This document shows, piece by piece, positions 56,860 to 64,000 of a DNA stretch of 64,000 nucleotides (its first letter is position 1; each line of letters begins with the position of its first letter). A program made the translations under genes and the position numbers. The stretch is from AC-32 sp963728765 (lineage in GTDB: Bacteria > Actinomycetota > Thermoleophilia > Gaiellales > Gaiellaceae): the NCBI GenBank assembly GCA_963728765.1, contig CAVSKX010000002.1:372001-436000 (forward strand), read 5' to 3'. The notes under the pieces were generated by a model that worked only from the letters and a program-made list of their open reading frames with translations, did no database searches and was not told the origin of the DNA.

Positions 56860-56956
56860 CATTCGAGCCCGCACGACGGCGGGCTCGGAGGCGAGATGCG
56901 CTCCCAGACCACCTCGGCTGGACTTCTGCCTCGCGGCTGCCAGCTGTCTTTGGCGT
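56860..56956 (-). promoter_or_regulatory. Ribosomal protein L10 leader
   Basis: The minus strand shows the L10 leader signature GCCAAAGACAGCTGG (56940-56954) and, about 30 nt on, CCAGCCGAGG, so that GCTGG pairs with CCAGC and presents the AGACA and CGAGG bulges bound by the L10-L12 complex. Further on CGAGCCCG-cacgacgg-CGGGCTCG (56864-56887) can form an attenuating hairpin. It explains the 162-bp rplA-rplJ gap. Confidence 0.8.
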
Positions 56957-56964
56957 CGGACTCG

Positions 56965-57708
56965 TTAAGCGGTTACTGCTTCTTCTGCAGGTTCTCCTTC
57001 GAGCTCTTCCACGATGCCCCTCGTCCGCGCCGGATCGACGTGGATCCCGGGACCCATCGTGCTGGTCAGGGTAACAGTCTTGATGTAGCGGCCCTTCGCG
57101 GCGGCCGGCTTCGCGCGGACGATCTCCTCGACGAGCGCCGCGTAGTTCTCGAGCAGCTGCTTCTCGTCGAAGCTCTTCTTGCCAATCGTGACGTGGACGT
57201 TCGCGCCGCGGTCGGTGCGGTACTCGAGCTTGCCCGCCTTCGCCTCGCGCACGGCCTTGCCGACGTCCATCGTGACGGTGCCGGTCTTCGGGTTCGGCAT
57301 CTTCCCGCGCGGCCCGAGGATGCGTCCGAGCTTGCCGACGACGCTCATCTGGTCGGGCGTCGCGACGGCGACGTCGAAGTCGTCGAAGCCCTCCTCGATC
57401 TTCGAAGCGAGGTCGTTCGTGCCGACGACGTCCGCTCCGGCCTCCTCCGCCTCGCGCGCCTTCTCGCCCTCGGCGAAGACGGCGACGCGCATCTCGCGGC
57501 CGGTGCCGTGCGGAAGCATCAGCGTGCCGCGCAGCTGCTGCTCCGCGTGGCGGACGTTGAGGCCGAGGTTGAAATGGGCCTCGACGGTCTCGTCGAACCT
57601 GGCCGTCTGCGCGTCCCTGAGCAGCCGCACCGCCTCGGCGGGCGAGTAGAGGTGCTCACGATCGACCTGCGCGCGCGCGTTGCGGTAGTTCTTGCCGTGC
57701 TGGCTCAT
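56965..57708 (-). CDS. rplA: Ribosomal protein uL1
   Basis: A 247-residue L1: HGKNYRNARAQVDREHLYSP, FDETVEAHFNLGLNVRHAEQ, RGTLMLPHGTGREMRVAVFA and GPRGKMPNPKTGTVTMDVGK. It forms the mobile stalk at the E site and in many bacteria represses rplK-rplA. Start ATG. The 5' gap to rplK is occupied by repeat A4. Confidence 0.97.
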   Translation of the reverse strand: MSQHGKNYRNARAQVDREHLYSPAEAVRLLRDAQTARFDETVEAHFNLGLNVRHAEQQLRGTLMLPHGTGREMRVAVFAEGEKAREAEEAGADVVGTNDLASKIEEGFDDFDVAVATPDQMSVVGKLGRILGPRGKMPNPKTGTVTMDVGKAVREAKAGKLEYRTDRGANVHVTIGKKSFDEKQLLENYAALVEEIVRAKPAAAKGRYIKTVTLTSTMGPGIHVDPARTRGIVEELEGEPAEEAVTA

Positions 57709-57715
57709 CGGTCAC

Positions 57716-57861
57716 CTTTCGTCCAGCTCGTGCTCTGCCGCCGCGAAAACCAAGCCTCGCAAGGACGCAGGGAGCGTTCGTAGCCGGAGGCTACGGGCGC
57801 GACTGAGGACGCCGCGAGGCGCCGGTTTGCGGCGCCCGGCAGAGTGCGAGATGGGCGGAAG
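57716..57861 (+). repeat. Family A long-hairpin element, copy A4
   Basis: The arms contain CTCTGCCG / CGGCAGAG and CCTCGC / GCGAGG next to the core, with weaker pairing continuing outward. The core reads GCAAGGACGCAGGGAGCG, hairpin CGTAGCC-gga-GGCTACG, GCGACTGAGGACGC. It fills the gap between rplK and rplA, where L1-binding control sites lie in other bacteria. Confidence 0.85.
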
Positions 57862-57871
57862 AGGGCCGACA

Positions 57872-58297
57872 TCAAAGATCCGTTTCCACTCCCATCGAAC
57901 GCGCCGTGCCGGCGACGATCAGCATCGCCTGCTCGACGTCGCGCGCGTTCAGGTCCGGCATCTTCGTCTCGGCGATCGACTGCAGCTGCGCGCGCGTCAG
58001 GCGGCCGACCTTCTCGCGGTTCGGCTCGCCGGAGCCTTTCTCCAGCCGCAGCGCCTCCTTGATCAGGACGGCTGCCGGCGGCGTCTTGGTGATGAAGTCG
58101 AACGAGCGGTCCTCGTAGACCGTGATCTCGACCGGGGTGATGCGGCCGTTCTCCTGCGCGGTCTGCGCGTTGAACGCCTTGCAGAACTCCATGATGTTGA
58201 CGCCGTGCTGTCCCAGCGCGGGGCCGACCGGCGGCGCGGGGTTCGCCTGCCCGCCCGGGATCTGCAGCTTGATGAGTGTCAGGACTTTCTTGGCCAT
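57872..58297 (-). CDS. rplK: Ribosomal protein uL11
   Basis: A 141-residue L11: LTLIKLQIPGGQANPAPPVG, PALGQHGVNIMEFCKAFNAQ and SIAETKMPDLNARDVEQAML. It binds the GTPase centre of 23S rRNA, the thiostrepton site. Start ATG. Confidence 0.98.
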   Translation of the reverse strand: MAKKVLTLIKLQIPGGQANPAPPVGPALGQHGVNIMEFCKAFNAQTAQENGRITPVEITVYEDRSFDFITKTPPAAVLIKEALRLEKGSGEPNREKVGRLTRAQLQSIAETKMPDLNARDVEQAMLIVAGTARSMGVETDL

Positions 58298-58329
58298 GTC
58301 GTCTTCTCAGTCGTCTAAATCGTAGTTCG

Positions 58330-58360
58330 TCGGAGCCAGACTGAAGTCAGGCACCGGATT
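58330..58360 (+). repeat. Family C motif, copy C2
   Basis: CGGAGCCAGACTGAAGTCAG continuing into GCACCGGATT mirrors copy C1 in inverted orientation about 1.5 kb away, bracketing rplK and rplA. It occupies the 77-bp gap between nusG and rplK. Confidence 0.7.
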
Positions 58361-58374
58361 ACGTTTGGTGCCCG

Positions 58375-58905
58375 TCAGTCGATCTTCTTTACCTGGTCGA
58401 AACCCAATTCGACGGGCACCTGCCGCTCGAAGATGTCGACCAGCACCTTGAGCTTCTGCTGATCGGGGTTGACGTCGACGATCTCGCCGTCGAAGTCGGA
58501 GAGCGGGCCCGAGGTTACCTTCACGGACTCGCCGAGCGAGAACTCGACCTGGGCGCGCGGCCGCTCGCCGGTGGCGGCGCCGGTGCGCAGGATCCGGTCG
58601 ACCTCGCCCTGCGAGAGCGGGACGGGCTTCGAGCCCGCGCCGACGAAGCCGGTCACCCCAGGGGTGTTCTTCACGACCGTCCAGGCCTCGTCGTTCAGAT
58701 CCATGTTCACGAGCACGTAGCCGGGCAGGATCCGCTTCTCGATCTGCACCTTCTGGCCGTCCTTTGTCTCGACGACCTGCTCGGTCGGGACGACGACGCG
58801 ACGGAAACGCATCTGCTGCGCCATCGAGTCGATCCGGTGCTCGAGGTTCGTCTTGACCTTGTTCTCGTGGCCGGAGTAGGTGTTGATCGCGTACCAACGG
58901 AACAT
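58375..58905 (-). CDS. nusG: Transcription termination/antitermination factor NusG
   Basis: A 176-residue NusG with the NGN domain (FRWYAINTYSGHENKVKTNL, then ILPGYVLVNMDLNDEAWTVV and NTPGVTGFVGAG) and the C-terminal KOW domain (SLGESVKVTSGPLSDFDGEI). It binds the beta' clamp helices and couples to S10 or Rho. It follows secE by 5 bp. The upstream open frame is longer, but the ATG gives the exact family start. Confidence 0.97.
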   Translation of the reverse strand: MFRWYAINTYSGHENKVKTNLEHRIDSMAQQMRFRRVVVPTEQVVETKDGQKVQIEKRILPGYVLVNMDLNDEAWTVVKNTPGVTGFVGAGSKPVPLSQGEVDRILRTGAATGERPRAQVEFSLGESVKVTSGPLSDFDGEIVDVNPDQQKLKVLVDIFERQVPVELGFDQVKKID

Positions 58906-58910
58906 GCGGC

Positions 58911-59261
58911 TTACCCTCCGAGCAGGACGTGCTGGACGAACCGCCGGAACAGCTCGTCCGCGAGGAACAGGTACACGCCGGTCACGAGACAGGCGATCAG
59001 GACGACGGCGGTGCCCTGGACCAACTGGTGCTGGCCGGGCCAGTCGACCTTCTTCAGCTCCGCCCACGACTCGGAGACGAAGCGCTTGCCGCCCTCGCCC
59101 GGCACGTGGCGGCCGTCGGCCTGTGCCGGCGCGGGCGTCGGGCGCGGCTGCTGCTGCTGCTGCTGCGGCTGGCGCTGCTGTGGTGAGCGCTCGAGCGCGG
59201 CGCGGCTCTCGGCCTGCGCGGCGCGGCGGGCGCGGCGCTCGGAACGGGTCTGTCGGGCCAC
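58911..59261 (-). CDS. secE: Protein translocase subunit SecE
   Basis: A 116-residue SecE: a long charged N-terminal region with a Gln run (PQQRQPQQQQQQPRPTPAP), the amphipathic helix FVSESWAELKKVDWPGQHQL and a single membrane helix (GTAVVLIACLVTGVYLFLAD). It clamps SecY. The GTG start directly follows the rpmG stop (TAAGTG). Confidence 0.95.
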   Translation of the reverse strand: MARQTRSERRARRAAQAESRAALERSPQQRQPQQQQQQPRPTPAPAQADGRHVPGEGGKRFVSESWAELKKVDWPGQHQLVQGTAVVLIACLVTGVYLFLADELFRRFVQHVLLGG

Positions 59262-59423
59262 TTAGCGGGTCTCCCGGTGCACAGTGTGCCTGCCGCACCA
59301 GCGGCAGTACTTCTTGAACTCGATCCGGTCCGGCGAGTTCCGCTTCGATTTCTGGGTCTGGTAATTGCGCCGCTTGCACTCCGTGCATGCGAGCGTGATT
59401 CCGACTCTTACTCCGGTTGCCAT
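59262..59423 (-). CDS. rpmG: Ribosomal protein bL33
   Basis: A 53-residue zinc-ribbon L33 with Cys13, Cys16, Cys40 and Cys43 (LACTECKRRNYQTQKSKRN, then FKKYCRWCGRHTVHRETR). It binds near the E site. It lies 35 bp after tRNA-Met and directly before secE, the usual actinobacterial order. Confidence 0.97.
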   Translation of the reverse strand: MATGVRVGITLACTECKRRNYQTQKSKRNSPDRIEFKKYCRWCGRHTVHRETR

Positions 59424-59458
59424 AGTTGTCCTAGCTGCTCCGAGTTCCTTCGAGGAGG

Positions 59459-59532
59459 TAGCGGCGGGAGGACTCGAACCTCCGACACGCGGATTATGAT
59501 TCCGCTGCTCTAACCAACTGAGCTACGCCGCC
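59459..59532 (-). tRNA. tRNA-Met (anticodon CAT, probably elongator)
   Basis: A 74-nt cloverleaf: acceptor GGCGGCG with CGCCGCT (G1-U72 wobble), D arm GCTCAGTTGGTTAGAGC, anticodon stem GCGGA/TCCGC with loop ATCATAA, T arm GGAGG-TTCGAGT-CCTCC, discriminator A. CAT could also be tRNA-Ile2, but the place before rpmG and the paired first acceptor position favour elongator Met. CCA is not encoded. Confidence 0.92.
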
Positions 59533-59543
59533 GCGCGCGGCTG

Positions 59544-59549
59544 AGTGTA
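59544..59549 (-). promoter_or_regulatory. -10 element of the tRNA-Met/rpmG/secE/nusG transcript
   Basis: On the minus strand TGCTACACT forms an extended -10 eleven bases before the tRNA 5' end. No clear -35 was found. Confidence 0.5.
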
Positions 59550-59600
59550 GCAGCGCGCTACACACTGTTTTTGGGCGGCCTCGGCCGAAGTTGCGCCCTC

Positions 59601-59672
59601 AGCCTCGGTTAGCCGGCCCCGTCGGCAAAGCCGCCGAGGCCTCCGGACGGCGTTGCAAGCAACGCCTCGCGC
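59601..59672 (+). repeat. Family B repeat, copy B6
   Basis: It reads CTCGGTTAGCCGG, hairpin 1 around CGGC-aaa-GCCG, then GGCCTCCGGACG and hairpin 2 GGCGTTGC-aa-GCAACGCC. Hairpin 2 differs from other copies on both sides of the stem (TTGC/GCAA instead of TCGC/GCGA). It lies alone in the 180-bp gap between tRNA-Met and the ABC gene. Confidence 0.7.
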
Positions 59673-59712
59673 GCAACGTTTCTCAGATTTCCCCCATCGC
59701 TAGGCTCTCGCC

Positions 59713-60678
59713 GTGGCTGCGATCGAGGCCGAGGGACTGCGGCGGACCTACAAGACGCACACGGGAACCGTTCGCCGGAAGGCGAAGGAGATCGAGGCCG
59801 TGCGTGGGATCGACTTCGAGGTCCCAGAGGGCGAGCTCTTCGGGCTGCTCGGCCCGAACGGCGCCGGCAAGACGACCACGATCAAGATGCTGATCACGCT
59901 GCTGATCCCGACCGCGGGGACGGCGCGGGTGCTCGGGATCGACGTGGTTAAGAACCCGCATGAGGTTCGCAAGCGCATCGGCTACGTCTTCGGCGGCGAG
60001 CGCGGCGTCTACGAGCGGCTCTCCGGGTACGACAACCTGCGCTACTTCGCCGAGCTCTACGGCGTCCCGCCGGCCGAGCAGAAGCGGCGGATCGAAGAGC
60101 TGCTCGAGCTCGTAGGGCTGCGCGGCCGAGAGCACGAGCGTGCGGAGGGCTACTCGCGTGGGATGAAGCAGCGGCTCCACGTCGCGCGCGGGCTGCTGCA
60201 CGACCCGGAGGTGATCTTCCTCGACGAGCCGACGATCGGGCTCGACCCTGTCGGCGCCCGGGACGTGCGCGCGACGATCGCCTCGCTGACCGAGGCCGGC
60301 AAGACCGTCCTGCTGACCACCCACTACATGTTCGAGGCGGACGCCCTCTGCGACCGCATCGCCGTGATCACGCAGGGCGAGATCGTAGCCGAGGGGACGC
60401 CCGCCGACCTGAAGCGCGGCGTCGGCGAGGGCACGGTCGTCGAGGTCGAGGTCTACGGCGTCGGCGAGGAGACCGTCGAGCGGGTTAGGGGACTGGGCGG
60501 GGTAAGCGCCGTCGCGGTCGAGGAACGGGAGCAGGCGCAGGTGCTCGTCGTGCAGACGGGGCCGGGGGCCGAGCTCACTCAGGCGATCCTCGGCTGCCTC
60601 AACGGCTCCGACGTCGGGCGGATCTCGCATCGCGAGCCCACGCTCGAGGACGCCTACGTGGCGCTGGTGGCCGAATGA
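59713..60678 (+). CDS. ABC transporter ATP-binding protein (DrrA/NatA-like)
   Basis: A 321-residue ATPase. Walker A GPNGAGKT at 47-54, Q-loop region, signature YSRGMKQR at 147-154 (a common DrrA-type variant of LSGGQ), Walker B VIFLDEP at 167-173 and switch His in LTTHYM. A C-terminal DrrA-like domain of about 90 residues follows. It powers the two permeases encoded next, probably an exporter of a drug, lipid or polysaccharide. GTG start; the stop overlaps the permease start by four bases. Confidence 0.9.
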   Translation: MAAIEAEGLRRTYKTHTGTVRRKAKEIEAVRGIDFEVPEGELFGLLGPNGAGKTTTIKMLITLLIPTAGTARVLGIDVVKNPHEVRKRIGYVFGGERGVYERLSGYDNLRYFAELYGVPPAEQKRRIEELLELVGLRGREHERAEGYSRGMKQRLHVARGLLHDPEVIFLDEPTIGLDPVGARDVRATIASLTEAGKTVLLTTHYMFEADALCDRIAVITQGEIVAEGTPADLKRGVGEGTVVEVEVYGVGEETVERVRGLGGVSAVAVEEREQAQVLVVQTGPGAELTQAILGCLNGSDVGRISHREPTLEDAYVALVAE

Positions 60679-61445
60679 GCTCGCTCCGCTTCGTGTTCGT
60701 GAGCTGGAAGCTCCAGTTCAAGATGATCATGCGCTCGCCGTTCGACGGGATCGGGAACGTGATCTATCCACTCTTCTTCGCGACGACCGCGTTCTTCGTC
60801 TTTCGCGCCGGCTCGAGCCCGAGGACGCTCATCTACGCCTCGCTCGGCGCGGCGGTGATGGGGATGTGGTCGTCCGTGAGCACGTCGGCCGGCTCGGCGA
60901 TGCAGCGGGAGCGCTGGTGGGGAACGCTCGAGTTGCTCGTCGCGGCACCGCGCCACTTCTCGCTCATCCTGTTCCCCTCCACGCTCGGCCTGGCGACCGT
61001 GGGAATCTACAACCTCGCCGCGACGCTCCTCTGGGGCCGTTTCGCCTTCGGGATCCCGCTGACGATCGAGCATCCGCTGCTGTTCGGGCTTTCCGTCGTC
61101 GGCACCGTGCTCGCGTTCGCCGGGCTGGGACTGCTGTTCGCGGTCTCGTTCGTCCGCTTCCGCGCCGCCTGGGTTCTCGGGAACTTCTTCGAATACCCCG
61201 TCTGGCTGATCTGCGGCTTCCTCGTACCGCTTTCCCTGCTTCCCCAGTGGGTCCGACCGATCTCGTGGGTACTCGCGCCGACCTGGGGCATGAACGCCAT
61301 CCGCGAATCGGCTCTCGGCGGCACCCCGCTGCCCGACCTGCTCCTCTGCCTCGGCCTAGGTGCGGTCTACGTCGCCTTCGCCGTGCTCGTGACCAACCGG
61401 GTGCTCTACGACGCGCGCGCCCGCGGCTCCCTCTCGTTGACGTGA
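60675..61445 (+). CDS. ABC-2 type permease, first subunit
   Basis: A 256-residue membrane protein with six predicted helices and the ABC-2 pattern: MIMRSPFDGIGNVIYPLFFA, RERWWGTLELLVAAPRHFSL (coupling region) and VWLICGFLVPLSLLPQWVRP. It forms a heterodimeric channel with the next gene product. Overlaps of four bases on both sides show a single transcript. Confidence 0.88.
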   Translation: MSSLRFVFVSWKLQFKMIMRSPFDGIGNVIYPLFFATTAFFVFRAGSSPRTLIYASLGAAVMGMWSSVSTSAGSAMQRERWWGTLELLVAAPRHFSLILFPSTLGLATVGIYNLAATLLWGRFAFGIPLTIEHPLLFGLSVVGTVLAFAGLGLLFAVSFVRFRAAWVLGNFFEYPVWLICGFLVPLSLLPQWVRPISWVLAPTWGMNAIRESALGGTPLPDLLLCLGLGAVYVAFAVLVTNRVLYDARARGSLSLT

Positions 61446-62230
61446 TCGTCTCGGCCCGCATCTTCTTCGTCGGCGGGTTGACCAGCTTCCGCGCGCTCTT
61501 CTACTGGCTGACCCCGTGGATCTACGTGCCGACGATGCTGATTGCGCCGCTCTTCCAGATCCTGCTGTTCGCCTACATCGGGCGCTCCGCGGGCCTGGAG
61601 TCGGACAAGTTCTACTTGATCGGAAACGCCCTGCAATACGCCTCGATCCCGTGCCTGTTCGCGATGTCGCAGGCGATCGGCGGCGAGCGCTTCCAGAACA
61701 CGCTCAGCGCGATCCTGGTCAGCCCGGCGCCGCGGATACCGCTCTTCTTCGGACGGTCGCTGCCGGTGGTGCTGAACGGCGCGTTCGTGGCCGCGTTCGC
61801 ACTGTTCGCGGGCTCGCTGATCCTCGGCGTGCATCTGCCCACGAGCTCCCTGGCTCCGCTCCTGCTCGTCGTGCTGATCGCGGCGCTGTCCTGCACGGGC
61901 CTGGGTCTGGTCAACGCGGCGCTCAGCCTGCGTATCCGGGAGAACGCGGTCCTCTCCAACGTGATCTTCGGCTTCCTGCTGATCTTCACAGGCGCGAACG
62001 TGCCGCTCGACTCGCTGCCGGGCTGGATGAGCACTGCGGCGCAGGGGATGCCGTTCACGCACGCGATCGAGGCGGCGCGGCAGCTGGCCGCGGGGGCGTC
62101 GCTCGGCGACGTCGCCGACCTGCTCGGCGCCGAGCTGCTCGTGGGCGCGATCTACGGGATCGCTGGGTACGAGCTGCTGCGTTGGTTCGAGATCCTCAGC
62201 CGCAGGCACGCCTCGCTGGAGCGGTCCTGA
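61442..62230 (+). CDS. ABC-2 type permease, second subunit
   Basis: A 262-residue paralogue of the preceding permease: FRALFYWLTPWIYVPTMLIA, GGERFQNTLSAILVSPAPRI and IFTGANVPLDSLPGWMSTAA. Six helices. The GTG overlaps the upstream stop (GTGA) and was chosen over the longer open frame. Confidence 0.87.
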   Translation: MIVSARIFFVGGLTSFRALFYWLTPWIYVPTMLIAPLFQILLFAYIGRSAGLESDKFYLIGNALQYASIPCLFAMSQAIGGERFQNTLSAILVSPAPRIPLFFGRSLPVVLNGAFVAAFALFAGSLILGVHLPTSSLAPLLLVVLIAALSCTGLGLVNAALSLRIRENAVLSNVIFGFLLIFTGANVPLDSLPGWMSTAAQGMPFTHAIEAARQLAAGASLGDVADLLGAELLVGAIYGIAGYELLRWFEILSRRHASLERS

Positions 62231-62232
62231 GC

Positions 62233-62934
62233 ATGCGAGCCCGCGACCTCAACTGGATGCAGGCCGAGGAGTACCTCACGCGCGACGACCGCGTGGTGCT
62301 GCCGGTCGGGTCGACCGAGCAGCACGGCTACCTCTCGCTCGAGACCGACAACATCCTCGCGGAGCGTGTCTCGGCCGAGGCCGCGGAGCCGCTGGGCGTG
62401 CTCGTCCTACCCGCGCTGCCCTATGGCCTCACGCCGAACTTTGCGGCCTACCCGGGCAGCCCGACGCTACGGCTCGAGACGTTCATCGCCGTGCTGCGGG
62501 ATCTACTCGACTCCCTGCACGCGCAGGGCTTCCGCCGCTTCCTGGTGGTCAACGGCCACGGTGGCAACCTGCCCGGCAACGCCCTCGTGCGCGAGTGGGT
62601 CGCGTCCCACCCCGACGCGAAGGCGCTGTTCCACAGCTGGTGGTCGAGCCCGCGCGTCGCGGCCGCCGCGCACGAGACGGGCGCCGAACCGAGCCATGCG
62701 AACTGGTCCGAGAACTTCCCCTGGACGCGCCTCGACGGCATCGAGCTCCCGAGCGAGCCCAAACCGCCGCTCGACTTCGCCGCTTTTCGCGCCGCGAACC
62801 CCGAGGAGCTGCGCGAGCTGCTCGGTGACGGCGTGTTCGAGGGCGACTACCAGCTCCCTGACGACCAGGTCGCGCGCATGTGGCAGGCCGGCGTCGAGGA
62901 GGTTCGAGACCTGCTGGAGGGCGGGTGGAGGTGA
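62233..62934 (+). CDS. Creatininase family protein (amidohydrolase)
   Basis: A 233-residue metal-dependent hydrolase. The family motifs are GSTEQHGYLSLETDN with Glu29, His31 and Asp39 as metal ligands, PYGLTPNFAAYPGSPTLRLE and VVNGHGGNLPGN at 105-116. Relatives cleave creatinine, or cyclic and formyl amides in riboflavin and mycofactocin pathways (ArfB, MftE). No mycofactocin genes are in view, so the substrate is open. It starts 3 bp after the permease stop and overlaps the next gene by four bases. Confidence 0.85.
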   Translation: MRARDLNWMQAEEYLTRDDRVVLPVGSTEQHGYLSLETDNILAERVSAEAAEPLGVLVLPALPYGLTPNFAAYPGSPTLRLETFIAVLRDLLDSLHAQGFRRFLVVNGHGGNLPGNALVREWVASHPDAKALFHSWWSSPRVAAAAHETGAEPSHANWSENFPWTRLDGIELPSEPKPPLDFAAFRAANPEELRELLGDGVFEGDYQLPDDQVARMWQAGVEEVRDLLEGGWR

Positions 62935-63500
62935 GCTCCGACCCACTCGCGACCTTCCACGAGTGGTTCGAGGAGGCGCGCGCCGCCGGGGTCGAGTTCC
63001 CGGAGGTGATGACGCTCGCGACTGCCGACGTGGAGGGCAGGCCTTCGGCGCGGATGCTGCTGCTGAAGAGCGCAGACGAGCGCGGCTTCACGTTCTTCAC
63101 CGGCTACGAGAGCCGCAAGGGCCGCGAGCTCGCGGAGAACCCGCGCGCCGCGCTCGTCTTCTACTGGCGCCCGCTCGGACGGCAGGTGCGGGTCGAGGGT
63201 CCGGTGCGCAGGCTTTCCCCGGAAGAATGCGACGCGTACTGGTCAGCGCGCCCGGTGCGCTCCCGCGCGGCAGCGGCGGCCTCGCGGCAGAGCGAGCCGA
63301 TAGAGAGCCGCGAGGCGCTGGAGGCCGAGTTCGAGCGGCAACTCGCCCTGGGCGAGCCGCCGAGGCCCGAGCGCTGGGGCGGCTACGTGCTCGAGCCCGA
63401 GGCAATCGAGCTCTGGCAGCACCGCGACGACCGCCTGCACGACCGGATCCGGTTCACGCGCGCGCGCGAGGGCTGGCGGCACGACCGGCTCTCGCCGTAG
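62931..63500 (+). CDS. pdxH: Pyridoxamine 5'-phosphate oxidase (PNPOx) family
   Basis: A 189-residue FMN enzyme. FPEVMTLATADVEGRPSARM, LLLKSADERGFTFFTGYESR, AALVFYWRPLGRQVRVEGPV and the C-terminal PNPOx dimer end HDRIRFTRAREGWRHDRLSP are diagnostic. It oxidises PNP or PMP to pyridoxal phosphate. The GTG overlapping the previous stop (GTGA) was used; a GTG two codons earlier is possible. Confidence 0.9.
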   Translation: MSSDPLATFHEWFEEARAAGVEFPEVMTLATADVEGRPSARMLLLKSADERGFTFFTGYESRKGRELAENPRAALVFYWRPLGRQVRVEGPVRRLSPEECDAYWSARPVRSRAAAAASRQSEPIESREALEAEFERQLALGEPPRPERWGGYVLEPEAIELWQHRDDRLHDRIRFTRAREGWRHDRLSP

Positions 63501-63504
63501 AAAG

Positions 63505-63538
63505 GTCTGGTATCGTACTTTATTGTACGAAACCAGAC
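63505..63538 (+). promoter_or_regulatory. Long inverted repeat upstream of the SRPBCC gene
   Basis: GTCTGGT-A-TCGTAC (63505-63518), a TTTATT centre, and GTACGA-A-ACCAGAC (63525-63538) form a 34-bp dyad with 13 of 14 paired positions. It contains the AT-rich -10-like TATTGT and lies 17 bp before the AAGGAGG-led ATG. It is probably the operator of a dimeric regulator, perhaps the one encoded at the window end. Confidence 0.6.
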
Positions 63539-63555
63539 TTAAGGAGGCGGTCAGC

Positions 63556-63951
63556 ATGGATGCACGAAGCGTGGCGATCACCGTCGACGCGCCGGCCGAA
63601 CGGGTCTTCGAGTACCTCTCGGACGTCGAGAACCTGCCCCACTGGGCGACCGAGTTCGCGCGCGAGCTGCACACACGCGACGGGCGCTACTTCGTGGTGA
63701 ACGGGCTCGGCAAGTTCCTGTTCAGGCTCGACGCGGACAAGAAAAGCGGCGTGATCGACATGTACGCGGGGCCGAGCGAGGACGAGCTCGCCCTCTTCCC
63801 CACTCGTGTCGTCCCGCTCCCGGGCGGGCGCAGCGCGTTCACGTTCACGATGTTCCGCGGGGCCGAGATGCCGGAGGACCTGTTCGAGGCCCAGTACGCG
63901 TCGCTGCAACGAGAGCTGGAGAACGTCCGCGAGGAGTTCGCGCGGACGTGA
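63556..63951 (+). CDS. SRPBCC (START/Bet v1-like) family protein
   Basis: A 131-residue single-domain protein: SVAITVDAPAERVFEYLSDV at the start, ENLPHWATEFARELH, and the C-terminal helix SLQRELENVREEFA. The fold forms a hydrophobic pocket for lipids or aromatic ligands. It has a strong ribosome binding site (AAGGAGG). The stop overlaps the next start (GTGA), so the SRPBCC protein and the regulator are cotranscribed. Confidence 0.82.
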   Translation: MDARSVAITVDAPAERVFEYLSDVENLPHWATEFARELHTRDGRYFVVNGLGKFLFRLDADKKSGVIDMYAGPSEDELALFPTRVVPLPGGRSAFTFTMFRGAEMPEDLFEAQYASLQRELENVREEFART

Positions 63952-64000
63952 GCGACGTGCCGGCCGCCGCGACGCGCGACGACCTGGGGTTCCTACTGGC
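63948..64000 (+). CDS. Start of a probable MarR-family regulator (truncated by window end)
   Basis: Only 17 codons are visible: MSDVPAAATRDDLGFLL. The segment DDLGFLL resembles the first helix of many actinobacterial MarR regulators. The overlap with the SRPBCC stop and the large operator upstream fit a regulator, but the identification is tentative. Confidence 0.35.
   Translation, partial: MSDVPAAATRDDLGFLL

Noticed and set aside
59459..59532. Initiator tRNA-Met
   Set aside because: The GGGAAACCC-type anticodon stem of initiator tRNA (three G-C pairs next to the loop) is not present and position 1-72 is not a C-A mismatch, so an elongator fits better.

Overview
This window is a single block of very GC-rich actinobacterial chromosome. 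The tightly packed str-S10-spc-alpha ribosomal superoperon, the separate rpmG-secE-nusG-rplK-rplA-rplJ-rplL cluster next to rpoB-rpoC, the Ku protein, the secreted NlpC/P60 and 3D-domain wall enzymes and the many GTG/TTG starts suggest Actinomycetota, most likely a deep class such as Thermoleophilia (Gaiellales/Solirubrobacterales-like). That placement is inference from gene content and protein style; no 16S gene is present.

Layout. 1-7.6 kb: accessory and housekeeping genes (nitrilase end, MFS exporter, CoA-binding protein, DUF2652 protein, DUF1801 protein, tRNA-Pro, hydrolase, a promoter-leader-terminator unit ahead of a 56-residue protein, ku, an acyl-CoA synthetase). 7.6-15 kb: envelope and replication functions (divergent NlpC/P60 and 3D-domain secreted proteins, a NarL-type response regulator, PBP4-type dacB, ligA). 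15-20.6 kb: a minus-strand operon with a selenium-binding-protein homologue, a 43-residue membrane peptide, a TetR regulator, a frame-damaged hydrolase and a hydrolase-glycosyltransferase fusion, preceded by a palindromic operator and followed by a heavily frameshifted secreted-protein relic. 20.6-44 kb: truA, a VIT-like membrane protein and then the whole minus-strand superoperon from rpsL back to rplQ, with an M29 aminopeptidase lodged between map and infA. 44-47 kb: a diguanylate cyclase and a secreted protein of unknown function. 46.6-59.5 kb: rpoC, rpoB, rplL, rplJ (with an L10 leader), rplA, rplK, nusG, secE, rpmG and tRNA-Met, all on the minus strand. 59.7-64 kb: a three-gene ABC exporter, a creatininase-family protein, a PNPOx-family flavoprotein, an SRPBCC protein and the start of a probable MarR regulator.

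The striking non-coding content is repetitive. Family A is an element of about 146-164 nt with a conserved core and two long arms. The arms differ between copies but are self-complementary within each copy. There are four copies, three filling intergenic gaps of ribosomal operons. Family B is a double-hairpin element of about 60-80 nt with eight copies. One lies inside the translated 5' part of rplD, so ribosomal protein L4 seems to carry a repeat-encoded N-terminal extension. A third motif (family C) flanks rplK-rplA as an inverted pair. Several ribosomal proteins (S17, S3, S5, L22, L15, L10) carry long acidic or Pro/Ala/Glu tails, S17 through a perfect 15-bp minisatellite. RpoC has a large N-terminal insertion.

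Promoters I can read resemble TTGCGn or TTGACn, 17-18 nt, then TAnnnT. I saw no rRNA, CRISPR array, insertion sequence or phage genes. All functional calls are by eye from motifs; no database search was run.
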